A DNA stretch of 64,000 bases, taken from NCBI GenBank assembly GCA_042854365.1, contig AP031437.1, positions 186,001 to 250,000 on the forward strand. Reading direction: 5' to 3'. Source of the stretch: Anaeromassilibacillus sp001305115 (GTDB lineage: Bacteria; Bacillota; Clostridia; Oscillospirales; Acutalibacteraceae). Made by a program: the position numbers and the translations under genes. Every line of letters starts with the position of its first letter. Position 1 is the stretch's first letter. This document shows, one piece after another, positions 1 to 11,400 of the stretch. The notes beneath the pieces were generated by a model, which saw nothing but the letters and a program-made list of their open reading frames with translations, made no database searches and was not told the DNA's origin.

Positions 1-3000
1 CGGAGAGCTGGGCGCCGTTGGCAGAAGCCATGCAGAAAGCGAGAGATCTGTTGGCCAGCGTAGAAGATGTTTCCCAAGACCAGCTGGATGCAGCGGCTGA
101 GGAGATGCAGTCGGCTCTGGAGGGGTTGGTGAAAAAGGCATTGGAGTTGGACGCCACCGTCTACTTGAGCGACTTAGAATTTGAGGCCAACTCCTATAGT
201 GCGTATGGACCGATTCAGAAAGACCGGTCCCATGAGAATCCCAAATTGGAGCTGATCGTTGACGGGGTACGTACGACTTTTGAAAAAGGACTTGGTACCC
301 ACGCGACCTCCGAGGTTTATTATAACATCGAGGGAAAGGGCTACGAGGTGTTTGAGGCATATGTAGGGGTTGATGCGCTTAAGTCCGATATGGGCGATGT
401 GATTTTCCGCGTGTATTCCGACGATGTGTTGATCTATGAGAGTCAGCCTTCCGGGACAGGTGCGCGAGAAGCGCAGAAAATTTCAATACCGGTGGCCAAT
501 ACGAAGATTCTTCGCTTGGAGGCCGATACCAATGGCCCGGATACAGGCGATCATGCAGACTGGGCGGATGCAAAGTTCTTAACGATGAAAGAGATCGACC
601 CGATCAGTACCATTACGGGCATTTCGATCGATGGAAAACCTGTGCAGGAATTTGCTCCAGGACAGTTTGATTATTACTATCCCATTGAAGTCGGGGATGA
701 AGTTCCTGAGGTGACCGTGCAAAACGATCATGAAGCGGTTACTTATGTGATTTCCCCGGCAATGCGGGTCCCAGGGGTGACCAAAATTACAGTTCACCGC
801 CCGGACGGTGGTACGTTTGTCTATCGGATCTCATTCTGTACAACAAAAAACGTCTATCTAAGTGACCTAGAATGGACCGCTTTAGACAACCAGGGGACCT
901 ACGGACATGCAGTCAAGGACAGCGGTGTGGAAGGTCTAGACATGGTCGTAACCGGCCCGGATGGGGAAGCGTTGGATCTGCCTGAGGTCGATGGCAAAAA
1001 GAAGGGCATAGGCATGCATGCGTATTGTATGCTGACGTATGATATTGCGGGAAAGGGCTACAGCCGCTTTGAAAGCTGGGTTGGTGCAAGTCACCTCAAG
1101 GAATATAGCAATTCTATGATCTTCAAAGTGTACTGTGACAATGAGGAGGAGCCCCGTTATGTCAGTCCAGAGATGTCCTATCTGGTGCCTGCTGAGTTTG
1201 TCAGTGTGGACTTGACCGGAGTGCGAACACTGCGACTGGAACTGGATAGCAACGGGTCCATCAATGGCGACCATGGCAACTGGGCAGATGCAAAGTTCCT
1301 GAGCTATGAGGAAGTACCGGAATCCCCCGTGCAGCTGGGACTGGATGGACCGGAGACGGTGGAGACAAACAGCTGCTTTATGGTGAAGAATACCATAAGC
1401 GGACTGGAGGAACTGAAGGAGCCCATAGGTTCGTTCCAGATGAGCCTGATCTATCCGGAAGGGATGAACTGTGAGAGGGTCACGTTAAATGAAAACGTAT
1501 CGGGATACTTTGCGTACAACATCAAGAACGATGAACATATGGTAAAGTTCTTGTATTTGGGAGAGTCCGGCGAAGGATTGCCGCCCGATTTGGACAGCCT
1601 GTTCACAGCGAAGTTCACGACGGACAGCGACTTGGCAGAGGGAGATTATACCTTGTCAATCCAAGATGTGACGATGGGATGCTGGAATGGAGAAGAGATT
1701 TCGTGCGACCTCCAGGATATGACTGTACATGTAGAGAAGGGTGAACCGAAGGAGCCGCAGTTGTTGACCGTACAGTGGAGCAGCAATGCAGCGGTGGAAG
1801 TGGAAGGAAATGCAGATGTGGTGATTTCCACGGATGCAATCTACGGCGCGAAAGTGATGCCGTGTGAAGATCTGACCTTTACCTTCACCCCGACCGACGG
1901 CGCATTTGCCAGTGCACAGCTCAACGGGGAGGACATCCCGTTTGAACCAAACGGCTTTACGTACACCTACACGATGCCGAATGAGAGTGCAAGCCTGCGC
2001 TTTACCTTTACGAAGGTGGACAAGGACATCTTGAAGATTGTCCTGGATGAGGCGAACAAGGTTACACAGGAGGACATTGACCGGCTGGTACCGGAAGTAC
2101 GGGAAATCTTTGTGAATGCCCGGACCAACGCGCAGGAGGTCTACGACGATCCAGCCGCAACCCAGGAAGAGGTCAACAAGGCCTGGGACGAGCTGCTAAA
2201 AGCGATGCACCTGTTGGAATTCGAGGAAGGCGACAAGGAAGTGCTGCTGCCGTTGATTGAAATCGCAGAGCAGTTGGCGGAAAAGTTGGATGCATTCAAG
2301 CCGAGCAGCACGGAGGGCTTCGAGGAAGCGCTGAGTGAGGCAAAGGACGTCTATGCCGAGGAGAACCCGCTGAAGGCGGAAGTGGACAAGGCATATGAGA
2401 ACTTGCAGAAGGCGATTGAAAATCTGAAATACCGTGCAGACCTGTCGGTGCTCCAGACCGTGGTCGATGAAGCAAGGAGTCTGGATATGGACAGCTATAT
2501 CCAGGACGAGGCATTCCAGACCTTTAATGGAGTGCTGGAAGATGCAGAGACGATGCTTGGGAATCCGGAAGCTGGACAGGAAGAAGTGGATGCAATGGCG
2601 AAGAAGCTTGCGGAAGCAATGGCATCCCTGCGGAAGATCCCGAGCAGAGAAGAATTGCAGAAGCTCATCGAAGAGACAGAAGCGATCGACTTGAACGGCT
2701 ATACGGACCGCAGCGTGGCAAACCTGGAGGCGGCGCTACAGGTAGCAAAGGCAGTCGCCGGGGATGAAACCGCAGACAACCAGACAATCGCAAAGGTATA
2801 TGTGAACCTGGAAGCAGCTGTAGCAAGTTTGGAGAAGGCGGAGACGCCGAAGCCCAACCCGAAGCCGGATAACAAGGGAGGAAAGGGAAGCAGTTCTGTG
2901 AATGCCTCCAACTCCTATGGAGCGGCAGGCGTCGTTTCTGCGGCACAGAACGTCTCGACCCAGAAGGCGCATGTGGTGAGTGACACGACAGTGAACTTCA

Positions 3001-3236
3001 CGCTCAAGAGAGGTAGCGCATACTGCTTCAAGATGACGGTGGTAAATGGAAACAACCAGACGCCGAGCTTTACAGTAGGTAACGGCAGCGTTCTCAAGAC
3101 GCAGTTTGTGGCGAAGGTTGGAAACGATTACTACTACAGAGTCTATGCAACCGGCACCCCGGGCCAGAGCACGGGCGTCTACACGACACTGCCGGGGCAG
3201 AATGCGGTGAAACACTGCACGGTGACCATTGGTTGA
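1..3236 (+). CDS. C-terminal part of a giant secreted NPCBM/FIVAR carbohydrate-active protein (5' end outside window)
   Basis: The reading frame is open from the first bases of the window, so the signal peptide and any catalytic domain lie to the left. In order it shows a helical FIVAR-like stretch, two NPCBM-type carbohydrate-binding domains (about nt 150-590 and 840-1310, each with the family-like patterns GLGTHA or GIGMHA and DHADWADAKFL or DHGNWADAKFL), a possible cohesin-like beta domain (nt 1320-1735, weaker), a small beta domain (nt 1750-2010), several FIVAR-like three-helix repeats (nt 2020-2850), a Lys/Gly/Ser linker and the C-terminal domain shared by all the large glycosidases here, ending VKHCTVTIG. 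NPCBM domains usually accompany glycoside hydrolases, so this is probably the carbohydrate-binding end of one; its GH family cannot be read from this window. The tail has the two-cysteine type A form (YCFKM and HCTV). Its last coding bases are repeated downstream in a tandem array. Confidence 0.85.
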   Translation, partial: ESWAPLAEAMQKARDLLASVEDVSQDQLDAAAEEMQSALEGLVKKALELDATVYLSDLEFEANSYSAYGPIQKDRSHENPKLELIVDGVRTTFEKGLGTHATSEVYYNIEGKGYEVFEAYVGVDALKSDMGDVIFRVYSDDVLIYESQPSGTGAREAQKISIPVANTKILRLEADTNGPDTGDHADWADAKFLTMKEIDPISTITGISIDGKPVQEFAPGQFDYYYPIEVGDEVPEVTVQNDHEAVTYVISPAMRVPGVTKITVHRPDGGTFVYRISFCTTKNVYLSDLEWTALDNQGTYGHAVKDSGVEGLDMVVTGPDGEALDLPEVDGKKKGIGMHAYCMLTYDIAGKGYSRFESWVGASHLKEYSNSMIFKVYCDNEEEPRYVSPEMSYLVPAEFVSVDLTGVRTLRLELDSNGSINGDHGNWADAKFLSYEEVPESPVQLGLDGPETVETNSCFMVKNTISGLEELKEPIGSFQMSLIYPEGMNCERVTLNENVSGYFAYNIKNDEHMVKFLYLGESGEGLPPDLDSLFTAKFTTDSDLAEGDYTLSIQDVTMGCWNGEEISCDLQDMTVHVEKGEPKEPQLLTVQWSSNAAVEVEGNADVVISTDAIYGAKVMPCEDLTFTFTPTDGAFASAQLNGEDIPFEPNGFTYTYTMPNESASLRFTFTKVDKDILKIVLDEANKVTQEDIDRLVPEVREIFVNARTNAQEVYDDPAATQEEVNKAWDELLKAMHLLEFEEGDKEVLLPLIEIAEQLAEKLDAFKPSSTEGFEEALSEAKDVYAEENPLKAEVDKAYENLQKAIENLKYRADLSVLQTVVDEARSLDMDSYIQDEAFQTFNGVLEDAETMLGNPEAGQEEVDAMAKKLAEAMASLRKIPSREELQKLIEETEAIDLNGYTDRSVANLEAALQVAKAVAGDETADNQTIAKVYVNLEAAVASLEKAETPKPNPKPDNKGGKGSSSVNASNSYGAAGVVSAAQNVSTQKAHVVSDTTVNFTLKRGSAYCFKMTVVNGNNQTPSFTVGNGSVLKTQFVAKVGNDYYYRVYATGTPGQSTGVYTTLPGQNAVKHCTVTIG

Positions 3237-4140
3237 ATGCCGGATACCAGCGAAGGGTGTAAACCATTCGATCCAGCAACCGCTGATGGAAGAAAGCCTG
3301 CGTAGGAACGCCATAAGCGCGAAAGGCGCTGTGCGTCCACCGGGTTAGAGCATAGGTGTCTACACGACACTGCCGGGTTAGAATGCGGTGAAACACTGTA
3401 CGGTGACCATTGGTTGAATGCCGGATACCAGTGAAGGGTATAAGCCATTCGATCCAGCAACCACTGCTGGAAGAGAGCCTGCGTAGGAACGCCATAAGCG
3501 CGAAAGGCGCTGTGCGTCTACCGGGCTAGAACACAGGCGTCTACACGACACTGTCGGGACAGAGTGCGGTGAAACACTGTACGGTGACCATTGGTTGAAT
3601 GCCGGATACCAGTGAATGGTATAAGTCATGTGATCAAGGAATCACGGATGGAAGAGAGCCTGCGTAGGAACGCCATAGGCGCGAAAGGCGCTGTGCGTCC
3701 ACCGAACCAGAGTATGGGCGTCTACACGACCCTGTCGGGGCAGAATGCAGTGAAACACTGCACGGTGACCATTGGTTGAATACCGGATACTTGCGAAGGG
3801 CATAAGGCATTCGATCCGGCAACCGCTGATGGAAGAAAGCCAGAGAAGGAAACGCCATAGGTGCAAAAGGCGCTGTGCGTCCACCGAACCAGAGTATGGG
3901 CGTCTACACGACCCTGTCGGGGCAGAATGCAGTGAAACACTGCACGGTGACCATTGGTTGAATACCGGATACTTGCGAAGGGCATAAGGCATTCGATCCG
4001 GCAACCGCTGATGGAAGAAAGCCAGAGAAGGAAACGCCATAGGTGCAAAAGGCGCTGTGCGTCTACCTGTGCTAGAATACAAACGTCTACACGACATTAC
4101 CGGGCCAGAAAGTGGTGAAATACTGTACGATGATGGTGGT
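3237..4140 (+). repeat. Type A 3'-tail repeat array, about five units of 181 bp
   Basis: After the stop codon at 3234-3236 the end of the gene is repeated in tandem. Matching stop codons fall at 3415-3417, 3596-3598, 3777-3779 and 3959-3961 (spacing 181, 181, 181, 182), and a decayed last unit ends near 4140. Each unit is a spacer of about 105 bp followed by about 78 bp matching the last 26 codons of the gene (PGQSTGVYTTLPGQ...HCTVTIG). Early units carry CAG to TAG changes inside the tail, so they are not simply alternative coding ends, although the final HCTVTIG-stop stays intact. The period is not a multiple of three, so read-through would not stay in frame. The spacer holds the hairpin pair GCGTAGGAACGCC and AGCGCGAAAGGCGCT. 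Confidence 0.9.
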
Positions 4141-4284
4141 ATAAGGCCTTGGAAAGAAAAAAGAATACGGAATGTCTCTGACGGATAGCTTTTCTACATG
4201 TAAATGTATATTAATCACATGTTGATGATTCGCTCATAGGAGCAAATACATAGGAAAGCTAAAGCAGAGATATTCCACCCATAT

Positions 4285-4345
4285 GACCCAGCAGGAGAGT
4301 TCGCAAACGAAAATGCGAAAACCTCCTGTTGGGTCAAACTTTTTA
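4285..4345 (+). terminator. CCCAGCAGG-family terminator closing array 1
   Basis: GACCCAGCAGGA (4285-4296) pairs with TCCTGTTGGGTC (4324-4335), with an inner GTTCGC/GCGAA stem, followed by a T-run at 4340-4344. The preceding 140 bp (from about 4141) is a tail sequence whose homologues follow the GH2 array (12756-12954), the GH127 array (30045-30248) and, inverted, the GH63-like array (55568-55720). This suggests that the gene plus array is transcribed as one unit with a long 3'UTR. Confidence 0.8.
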
Positions 4346-4439
4346 TAGGCATTGGATGTATTGTATGGTGACGATATTATACAGTAACAGTTGAAGGATA
4401 AGGGGAAATGCTTGGGGATTGTATAAAGTTTGTTTCCAC

Positions 4440-4712
4440 CATAGAAATCCGGTAATAATCGATAAATACCGGAATCGCGTTGTACTAAGAGTGAAAGTAG
4501 CTCGTATCCAATCAAGGCCTAGCAGTCAATAACAAGGAACTTCCGTAGACATCAGCTATTCGATTTTAAGCAACCGCTGCGGGAAGAGAACCAGCGTAGG
4601 AAACACCATAGGAGTGAAAGACGCTGTACGTCCACCGGGCCAGAGTACGGGCGTTTACACGACATTGCCGGGCCAAAATGCGGTCAAACACTGCACGGTT
4701 ACAATCGGTTGA
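4440..4712 (+). repeat. Relic sequence and orphan type A tail unit
   Basis: Bases 4440-4560 are related to 13300-13400 and, inverted, to about 55290-55400. They are followed by a complete type A unit: spacer core (GCGTAGGAAACACC, then AAAGACGCTG) and a coding-like tail at 4635-4712 that still encodes PGQSTGVYTTLPGQ and then NAVKHCTVTIG and a stop. Compared with the tail of the truncated gene, the 25 sense codons differ by nine synonymous and no amino-acid changes. No gene body precedes it. Confidence 0.7.
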
Positions 4713-5460
4713 GTACCAGACCTGTTCTGAACAGAAGGAAGGCGGATTACATCCGGTCAAGCTGGTGGCCAAGGACCTAGCTTGGAGGTCTGTAAGGAAC
4801 ACAGCGGAGAAGACAAGTATCAGCTTCCTTATCTATGGCGGATACATTTGTAAAAGGATATACCAAAAATAGAAGAAAAACATACGAAAAACCATTCTAA
4901 AAAAACAAATGGGCCGTTCATGAACGAGTATTGCTTCGCACTCTTGCTGGAAACAATGGAATCATTAGAAAAGGAACCCACTCCGGGTTTGGCCGGAATG
5001 GGTTCCTTTTTCATTTTTTGTATTGGATACAGATTGAGCAAAAAAATAAGGTTTTCTCAAAACCTGGCATGGTCGAGAGTGCCTATTTGTAGATGAAGAA
5101 AACTCGAAAGGCCAAGCCTCATAATCGATAGAAATATGCTTTGCGAGTGTCATTACTTTTATTTATGCAAGAGCAAATTAATTTTGGATAGAAACGTCAA
5201 AAAATCGAACCAAATAGTTAAAAAATTACAAATACTTCCGAGAATATCCGGTGTAGAATTTTATCATCAATAAAATATCTGCCAATAGGCGGTTGCGGCA
5301 AAAGGGGGTATATAGGATCAAAGAACCGTCAAACGATTCTCTGGCAGAGTCTGCTGTGAAATGTTTTTCTATGGCGGACACCGCACAGCATTTGCTATGT
5401 TTCCTAACTGTGTTACAGCATGGAAACAGTAGAGTATTCTGTTTATCAAAGGAGGAGCTT
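4713..5460. other. Intergenic region and GH2 leader without recognised gene
   Basis: After the orphan unit the sequence carries no convincing reading frame. It contains the strong terminator listed separately, then an AT-rich stretch (about 5020-5290) and the leader of the GH2 gene. I found no promoter with good -35 and -10 boxes. The open frame upstream of 5461 (from 5293) lacks protein character and is treated as leader. Confidence 0.5.
4969..5012 (+). terminator. Rho-independent terminator
   Basis: AAAGGAACCCA followed by TCCGG pairs with CCGGAATGGGTTCC and runs into TTTTT. It lies downstream of the orphan tail unit and upstream of the GH2 gene, so it isolates GH2 transcription from the left side. 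Confidence 0.8.
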
Positions 5461-8400
5461 ATGAAAAAAAGGCTGTTAAGTCTCGTTCTCTCTCTGGCGA
5501 TGGTCATTACCATGCTAGCCCCTGTGGCGTCTGCTGCGCCAAAGGTGGAGGAGCCGCTTACACATCATGGATTGCAGGGCGAATACTATCTGGTCCAGGA
5601 TACAAGCGGCTATCCTTTTACAACATTAAAAGGCATTTATGTGGACTCGGATATCGCGTTTAGCGATACAGAAAACATGCTCAGCAAGCGTACCGGCGCC
5701 AGCGATTGGGCTGGCGCACGTTGGACAGGCCGCTTAGTGGCTCCGACCACAGGCGAATATACCTTCTATTTCTATTCGGACAACGGTGCCCGTCTATATA
5801 TAGAAGATATGGAGAAGCCGATCATCGATTGGTGGGTCAATCAGTGGGATGTTGAGCAAACAAGTGCTCCGATCCATCTGGAAGCTGGCCAGGTTTATGA
5901 TTTCAAGATGGAATGGTTTGAAGCAACCGGCGGCTCTCATGTATATGTACGTTGGTCCAATGACCAGGGTATGGCAAAGACCGAGATCCCGGCTTCTGCG
6001 TTTTATCTTCCGGCAGATTTTGCCGGCCCGCTTGTAGATGACGTAAATACCGACAATGCACAGCTCGACAAGGATGAAGGTTTAGGTGGTACAATCACTC
6101 TCACTGGTTCGAATTTCTCTGAGGGGATTACCGCAGAACTGGTGACGTTGGGTGGGTCCTCTTTGGAGCCGCAGGCTGTCATGGACGTTGTCTCTGTCAG
6201 CGATACCGAGTTGGTAGTCAATGTTCCGGAGACCTTGAAACCCGGAGCCTATAAGATTCAGTTGAGCCAGGACATGTACATCCAGTATGCAGATTCCTAT
6301 ATCGTGGTTACTTCCTCCTCCGGCAGCGAGGTCGCCCGCAGCGAACATCCCCGTCCGGATTGGAAGCGCGACAAGTGGATGAACCTCAACGGCGTATGGG
6401 ACTTTGAATTTGACCCCAATAAGGTGGGCGAGGACGAGAAGTGGTTCGAGTCCAAGGATTATGAACTGAAGATCAATGTCCCGTTCCCGTGGGAGTCCCC
6501 GGCGAGCGGCATCGAGGACGGTTCTTACCTCGGTACTGCATGGTATCAGCGTAACCTCAACTTGGACGATTCCTGGGTTGCCGATGGCGAGCAAGTATTT
6601 TTGAAGTTTGGAGCGGTCGACTGGTTCTGTTCCCTGTATGTAAATGGACAAAAGGTTGGCGACCATGAGGGCGGTTATACCCCATTTGAGTTCAACATTA
6701 CCGATTATGTACAGGCCGGCGACAACAAGATCACCTTGATGGTGAATGATGAGGCCTCTTATGGCAAGGATGAGTATCCGGCGCTGGTTGGCAAGCAGGG
6801 ACATAACGCTCCATGCGGCTATACACATACCAGTGGCATCTGGCAGACCGTCTATTTGGAAGGCCGGAGCAGTACCTATATGGATTATGCGCATGCAAAT
6901 CCGGATATTGACAACTCTTCCGTTCAGTTCGATCTGAAAGTTCAGAGCGACGCAGACAAGACAGTCACAGTCGCTTATGACTTTAAGAGCGTTCTTTGGG
7001 ACGACGAAAAGGGCGAAAATATTGAAACTGGCTCCACATTTAGCGGTACACAGCAGATCACATTGAAGGCCGGTGAAAATGAAGTTTCTCTGGACCCAAT
7101 TGCGATTACAGACCAGAAACTGTGGAATTTTGATTCCCCGAACCTCTATGAAGGTACCGTTCGTCTCCTTGACGGCGACACAGAGCTGGACAACGTGGCT
7201 ACGTATTTTGGCCAGCGCAAGGTCAGCACTGAAAAGTATGACGGCAGAAACTATGAGTACATCTATGTCAACAACGAGCCGGTGTTCCTTTCCGGCTTGC
7301 TGGATCAGGGCTTCTGGGAAGAGGGAATTTATACCGCTCCCAGCGAGGAAGCACTGAAATACGACATCAAAGCAATGCGCGATCGTGGCTTTAACATGAT
7401 CCGTAAACACCTCAAGATTGAAGATCCGCTCCAGTATTTCTGGGCCGACCGTCTCGGCATGTTTGTATGGCAGGATATGCCGCACGCTACTTACATGAAT
7501 GCAAAGAGCTATGGCGGCGAGACTCCCGGCCGCGAGGTGTATGAATATGCTCTGGAGAGCATGCTCAACCGCGACTACAACCATCCGTGCGTCATCGCTG
7601 TGATGCTCTTTAATGAAACCTGGGGCATCGATCATAATGGCCAGAAGGCCAGTGACGGCATGACCACGAACGAGTGGATTCAGCATCTGTATTACAAGGC
7701 AAAGGAACTCAATCCGCATCTGTTGGTCGAGGATATGAGCGCGTGCAACAACGACCATATCCAGCCGACCGATCTCAACACGTTCCATATGTATCCAAAG
7801 GGGTATCAGAGCTCCAAAGATACCGTGGCAGACCGAGAGCGCAATACCTATCCGGGTTCCACCAACAACTTCTGGGGTGGGTTCCAGCAAGAAAGCGAGC
7901 CTTGGCTCAACAGTGAATATGGCGGCGTCGCTGCTTTTGACGGCGATTATGACGTATCCTGGTGCTTCAAGTATCAGACCGATATTCAGCGTCAGTATGA
8001 GAAACTCAACGGCTTTGTCTATACGGAGCCGTACGACATTGAATACGAGCGCAACGGCGTTCTGACCTATGACCGCCGCGACAAGATCTTTGGCTATGAA
8101 GATGTCGCTTACGGCGGCGACATGACCATTTTGGATCTCAACCAGCCCAATTATGTCGGCGTAGACATCAATCCTGCGATCAAGGCAGCTCCGGGCAGCC
8201 AGTACACAGCGCCGGTTGTGGCGATGAACTGGTCCGGCGAGACGCTGGAAAATCCGGTGCTCAAGTGGCGCTTTGATGCAACCGACATTTATGGCAACTA
8301 CATCACTACGGGCAAGAGCGGCGAAGTCGCTCTGGACTATGCTCCGTATACCCGCGAGCAGCACGACATCTCCTTCTCCCTCCCGAACCAGAAGTGTGTT

Positions 8401-11400
8401 GGCACCTTTACGGTCTGGATCGAGAACAACGGCGAGAAAATTGCAAAGAACTTTGTCAACGTGATCGTTACCAACGGCAAGGATACCGCGCCGGTCAGTA
8501 TCCTCACCGAAGATAGTGCCGTCCTGCGCCAGTCCAACGCAGATTCCAACACCATTAAAGACGGCGTTGGCGCAATCACCTATTCTTATATCTTGCCAGA
8601 AGGCATCGGTGCGGACGTTCTGAACAGCATGCGTGTGATTGTGGAAGCTTCTTCCTTGAAGGATGCTTCTGTCAACCACGGCATCGACAATTCTGCTTTC
8701 TCCCAGACAACGGTAGGAAGCGAACGCCCGTCCGATATGACGATTTCCATCAATGGACATGAAGTAGGTACGGTTTACCTCCCGGATAACCCGAGAGACA
8801 TTCGCGGTACCTTGACACTGACGCCGGGCGAAGGCAACGGTTCCAGCGCTGGCAACTATGGCTACTTGGTAAACCTTGACATTCCGGACTCCGTACTGGA
8901 GGTCCTCAAGGCAGAGTTGGCGGAAAATAGCACCTTCACCGTCTCCTATTCGGTCAAAGAAGATGCAGAGAATGCAAATGGCCTGCGCATCTACAACGAA
9001 AGCAACGGCCGTTATGCCGTCAATCCGATGGTTATCTTGAACCCGGCGGATACCACAGGTGAAACCGTCACTCCAGAGAGCGACAACTATACCGTCGAGA
9101 GTGAAGGCAGCTTCTATGCCCGCTACAATGTAGAGGCAAACACCGGTTACAAGGTTGATGTGGCGGAAAATGAAGTTACCCTTTCCAAGGTGGACGGCAC
9201 TGTGCTTGCAACAGCAGATACAGACGCCTCCTGTGTAAAGGCGACCTTCTTTGATGACCATATCACAGTCTATGCGAACAACAATCCGGTTCCGGTTATC
9301 GATGTATACGACTACAGCGACTTCTCCGGTATTGCCCAGGCAATCGGCGGCACCCTGACCGTTGCACCGGAAAGCTATGACGTGCTTTCCTCTGGCGATA
9401 TGCAGGCAGATGTACAGTTCGCCGATTCCTTCAACATTGGTTCCGGCACCACAGCGGGCCGCCCGAACCCGACATTTGACGAGCGTTATACCCTGATGAG
9501 AGGCGACAAAAATCAGCCGAACGATTCCCAGAAGTCCGATGGACTGTGGGACGGCTCCAATGAGAATAACAATCTCTATATGGAAGCTGATTGGGGAAAT
9601 AAAGCGATCATCAACAACACCGAATCCACCGATCTGGTTGCAGAAGCGGACATCACACTGACTGAGGTCAATCCCGGGACGGATGGCAACATGGGTCTGA
9701 TTATTCGCGGCAGCAATTATCTGGAAAATGTGGACGGTGCAGACGGCTACTATGCAGGATTTGGCGAAGGCTATATCCAGGTGGGCAGAATGCACAATGG
9801 CTGGACGGAACTGGCCAAGGTGGATGCTCCAATTGCAGTAGGAGAGACTCACCGCATGCGTTTTGTGGCGGTTGGCTCGAGAATCCGCGTCTATTTGGAT
9901 GACGAAACCGAACCGAGAGTCGATGTATACGACGGAACATATTCCAACGGTAGTGTAGCGTTGAGAGGCTTCCGTTGCAAGGGCATCTTTGACAATGTTG
10001 TTGTTTCCACAGCTCCGCGCTATGAAGCGGACTTTGAGAATGGCAGCATTGCAGAGTGGGTCACTTCTGGGGAAGCTTGGACCCTTGAAGACGGAACCAT
10101 CACCGCAACTGGAGAAGCAACAGCGATGATCGGCAATGCCGGTTGGTCCGACTATGAGCTCTCCGCTGATGTATCGGTTGAAGAAAACGGCAAGGCTGGC
10201 CTGGCGGTACGTGCCGGTGTCCAGAAGGAACGCATCTCCGGCTATTACGTAGCAGTGGATGAAGCGGCGGACAAGATTCAAGTGATCCGCACCATGAGCG
10301 GCGTTGAAAATGTCCTGGAAGAAGCCGATATGGACGTTGCGGCGGACACAGTTTACAACCTCAAGGCAAGGGTCGTCAACAATACGGTCCGCGTTTATGT
10401 GGATGACAGCGATGAGGCGATTCTGGTTGCAAGAATCAATGATTTTGGAAATGGTAAGGCGGGTCTATCCGTCCTGAATGGAACAGCATCCTTTGATAAC
10501 GTCAAAGTAAAGGATAAGTTCATCTATGAAGAGGACTTCTCGGATGGCTGTCTGGATGGCTGGAACATCATCAGCGGCGACTTCTCGGTAAAGGACAACA
10601 CCCTCACCTTGAAGGATGGAGCCGGCAAGAAGATGGTCGATGGCTATACCACATGGGACGACTATGTGATTCAGGCCAAGATCAAGCTAGACGTCCGTCA
10701 GGACACCAAGTCCAATGCAGGCTATATCTTCCGCTGCTCTGACTTTGATGTCGGCCAGGACGACCAGTACGGATATGTTTCCGGCATCAACTATAATGCA
10801 CAAGTAGAGACTGGCGAGGAAGCCAGCGGCTTAGAGACCGGTGATATTCACTATGGCTGGCGTTCCATCATGAACGATCATTCCTTCCGGATTGATCCTT
10901 CCAAGTGGTACGATTTTGAAGTCAAGGCTATCGGCAATCAGATCACCGTTTCCGTGAATGGCAAGGAATATTATACCGTAGAAGACGATGCATACAGTTA
11001 CGGCATGATTGGTCTGCGCAACTTTAATTCCGGTTTGCAGGTACAGGATCTGAAGGTCATTCCGGCAGACGAGTATCAGCAGGAAGTTCCGACCGAGCAT
11101 ATGTTGACAGTAAGCTACCCGACAACGGTGAAGCTGTCGATCGACGGGGAAGAGCAGACGATTGCAAACCTGATCGGCGCATATAAAGACGTCGTAATGG
11201 CAAACACGAATCTCGACCTGACCTTTGAGCCGAGAGTCGAAGGCAGAGAGATCGCAGGCGTCACCGTGAACGGCGAAGCCGTAGCAGAAGAGAACTTTGA
11301 CGTTGCCGAGTATATCTACAGCCTGGCAATGCCGAATGCAGACACCACGATTGAACTGGGCTTCACGATCGTGGATAAGGAAAATCTGCGCGAAGTGATC

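Noticed and set aside
3237..3417. Stop-codon read-through or frameshifting into the array to add extra tails
   Set aside because: 181 and 194 are not multiples of three, spacers contain stops in the frames that matter, and no slippery sequence was evident.
3237..4140. Integron cassette array (attC sites)
   Set aside because: No integrase, no GTTRRRY core sites, and the units repeat one gene's end rather than separate cassettes.
5293..5460. N-terminal extension of the GH2 protein
   Set aside because: The signal peptide and the strong ribosome binding site place the start at 5461.
6082..10281. 1399-residue reading frame on the minus strand inside the GH2 gene
   Set aside because: It is the antisense shadow of the strongly supported GH2 protein and shows no domain character or ribosome binding site; other long antisense frames (for example 10831-12825, 17610-19352, 32126-35317) were dropped for the same reason.
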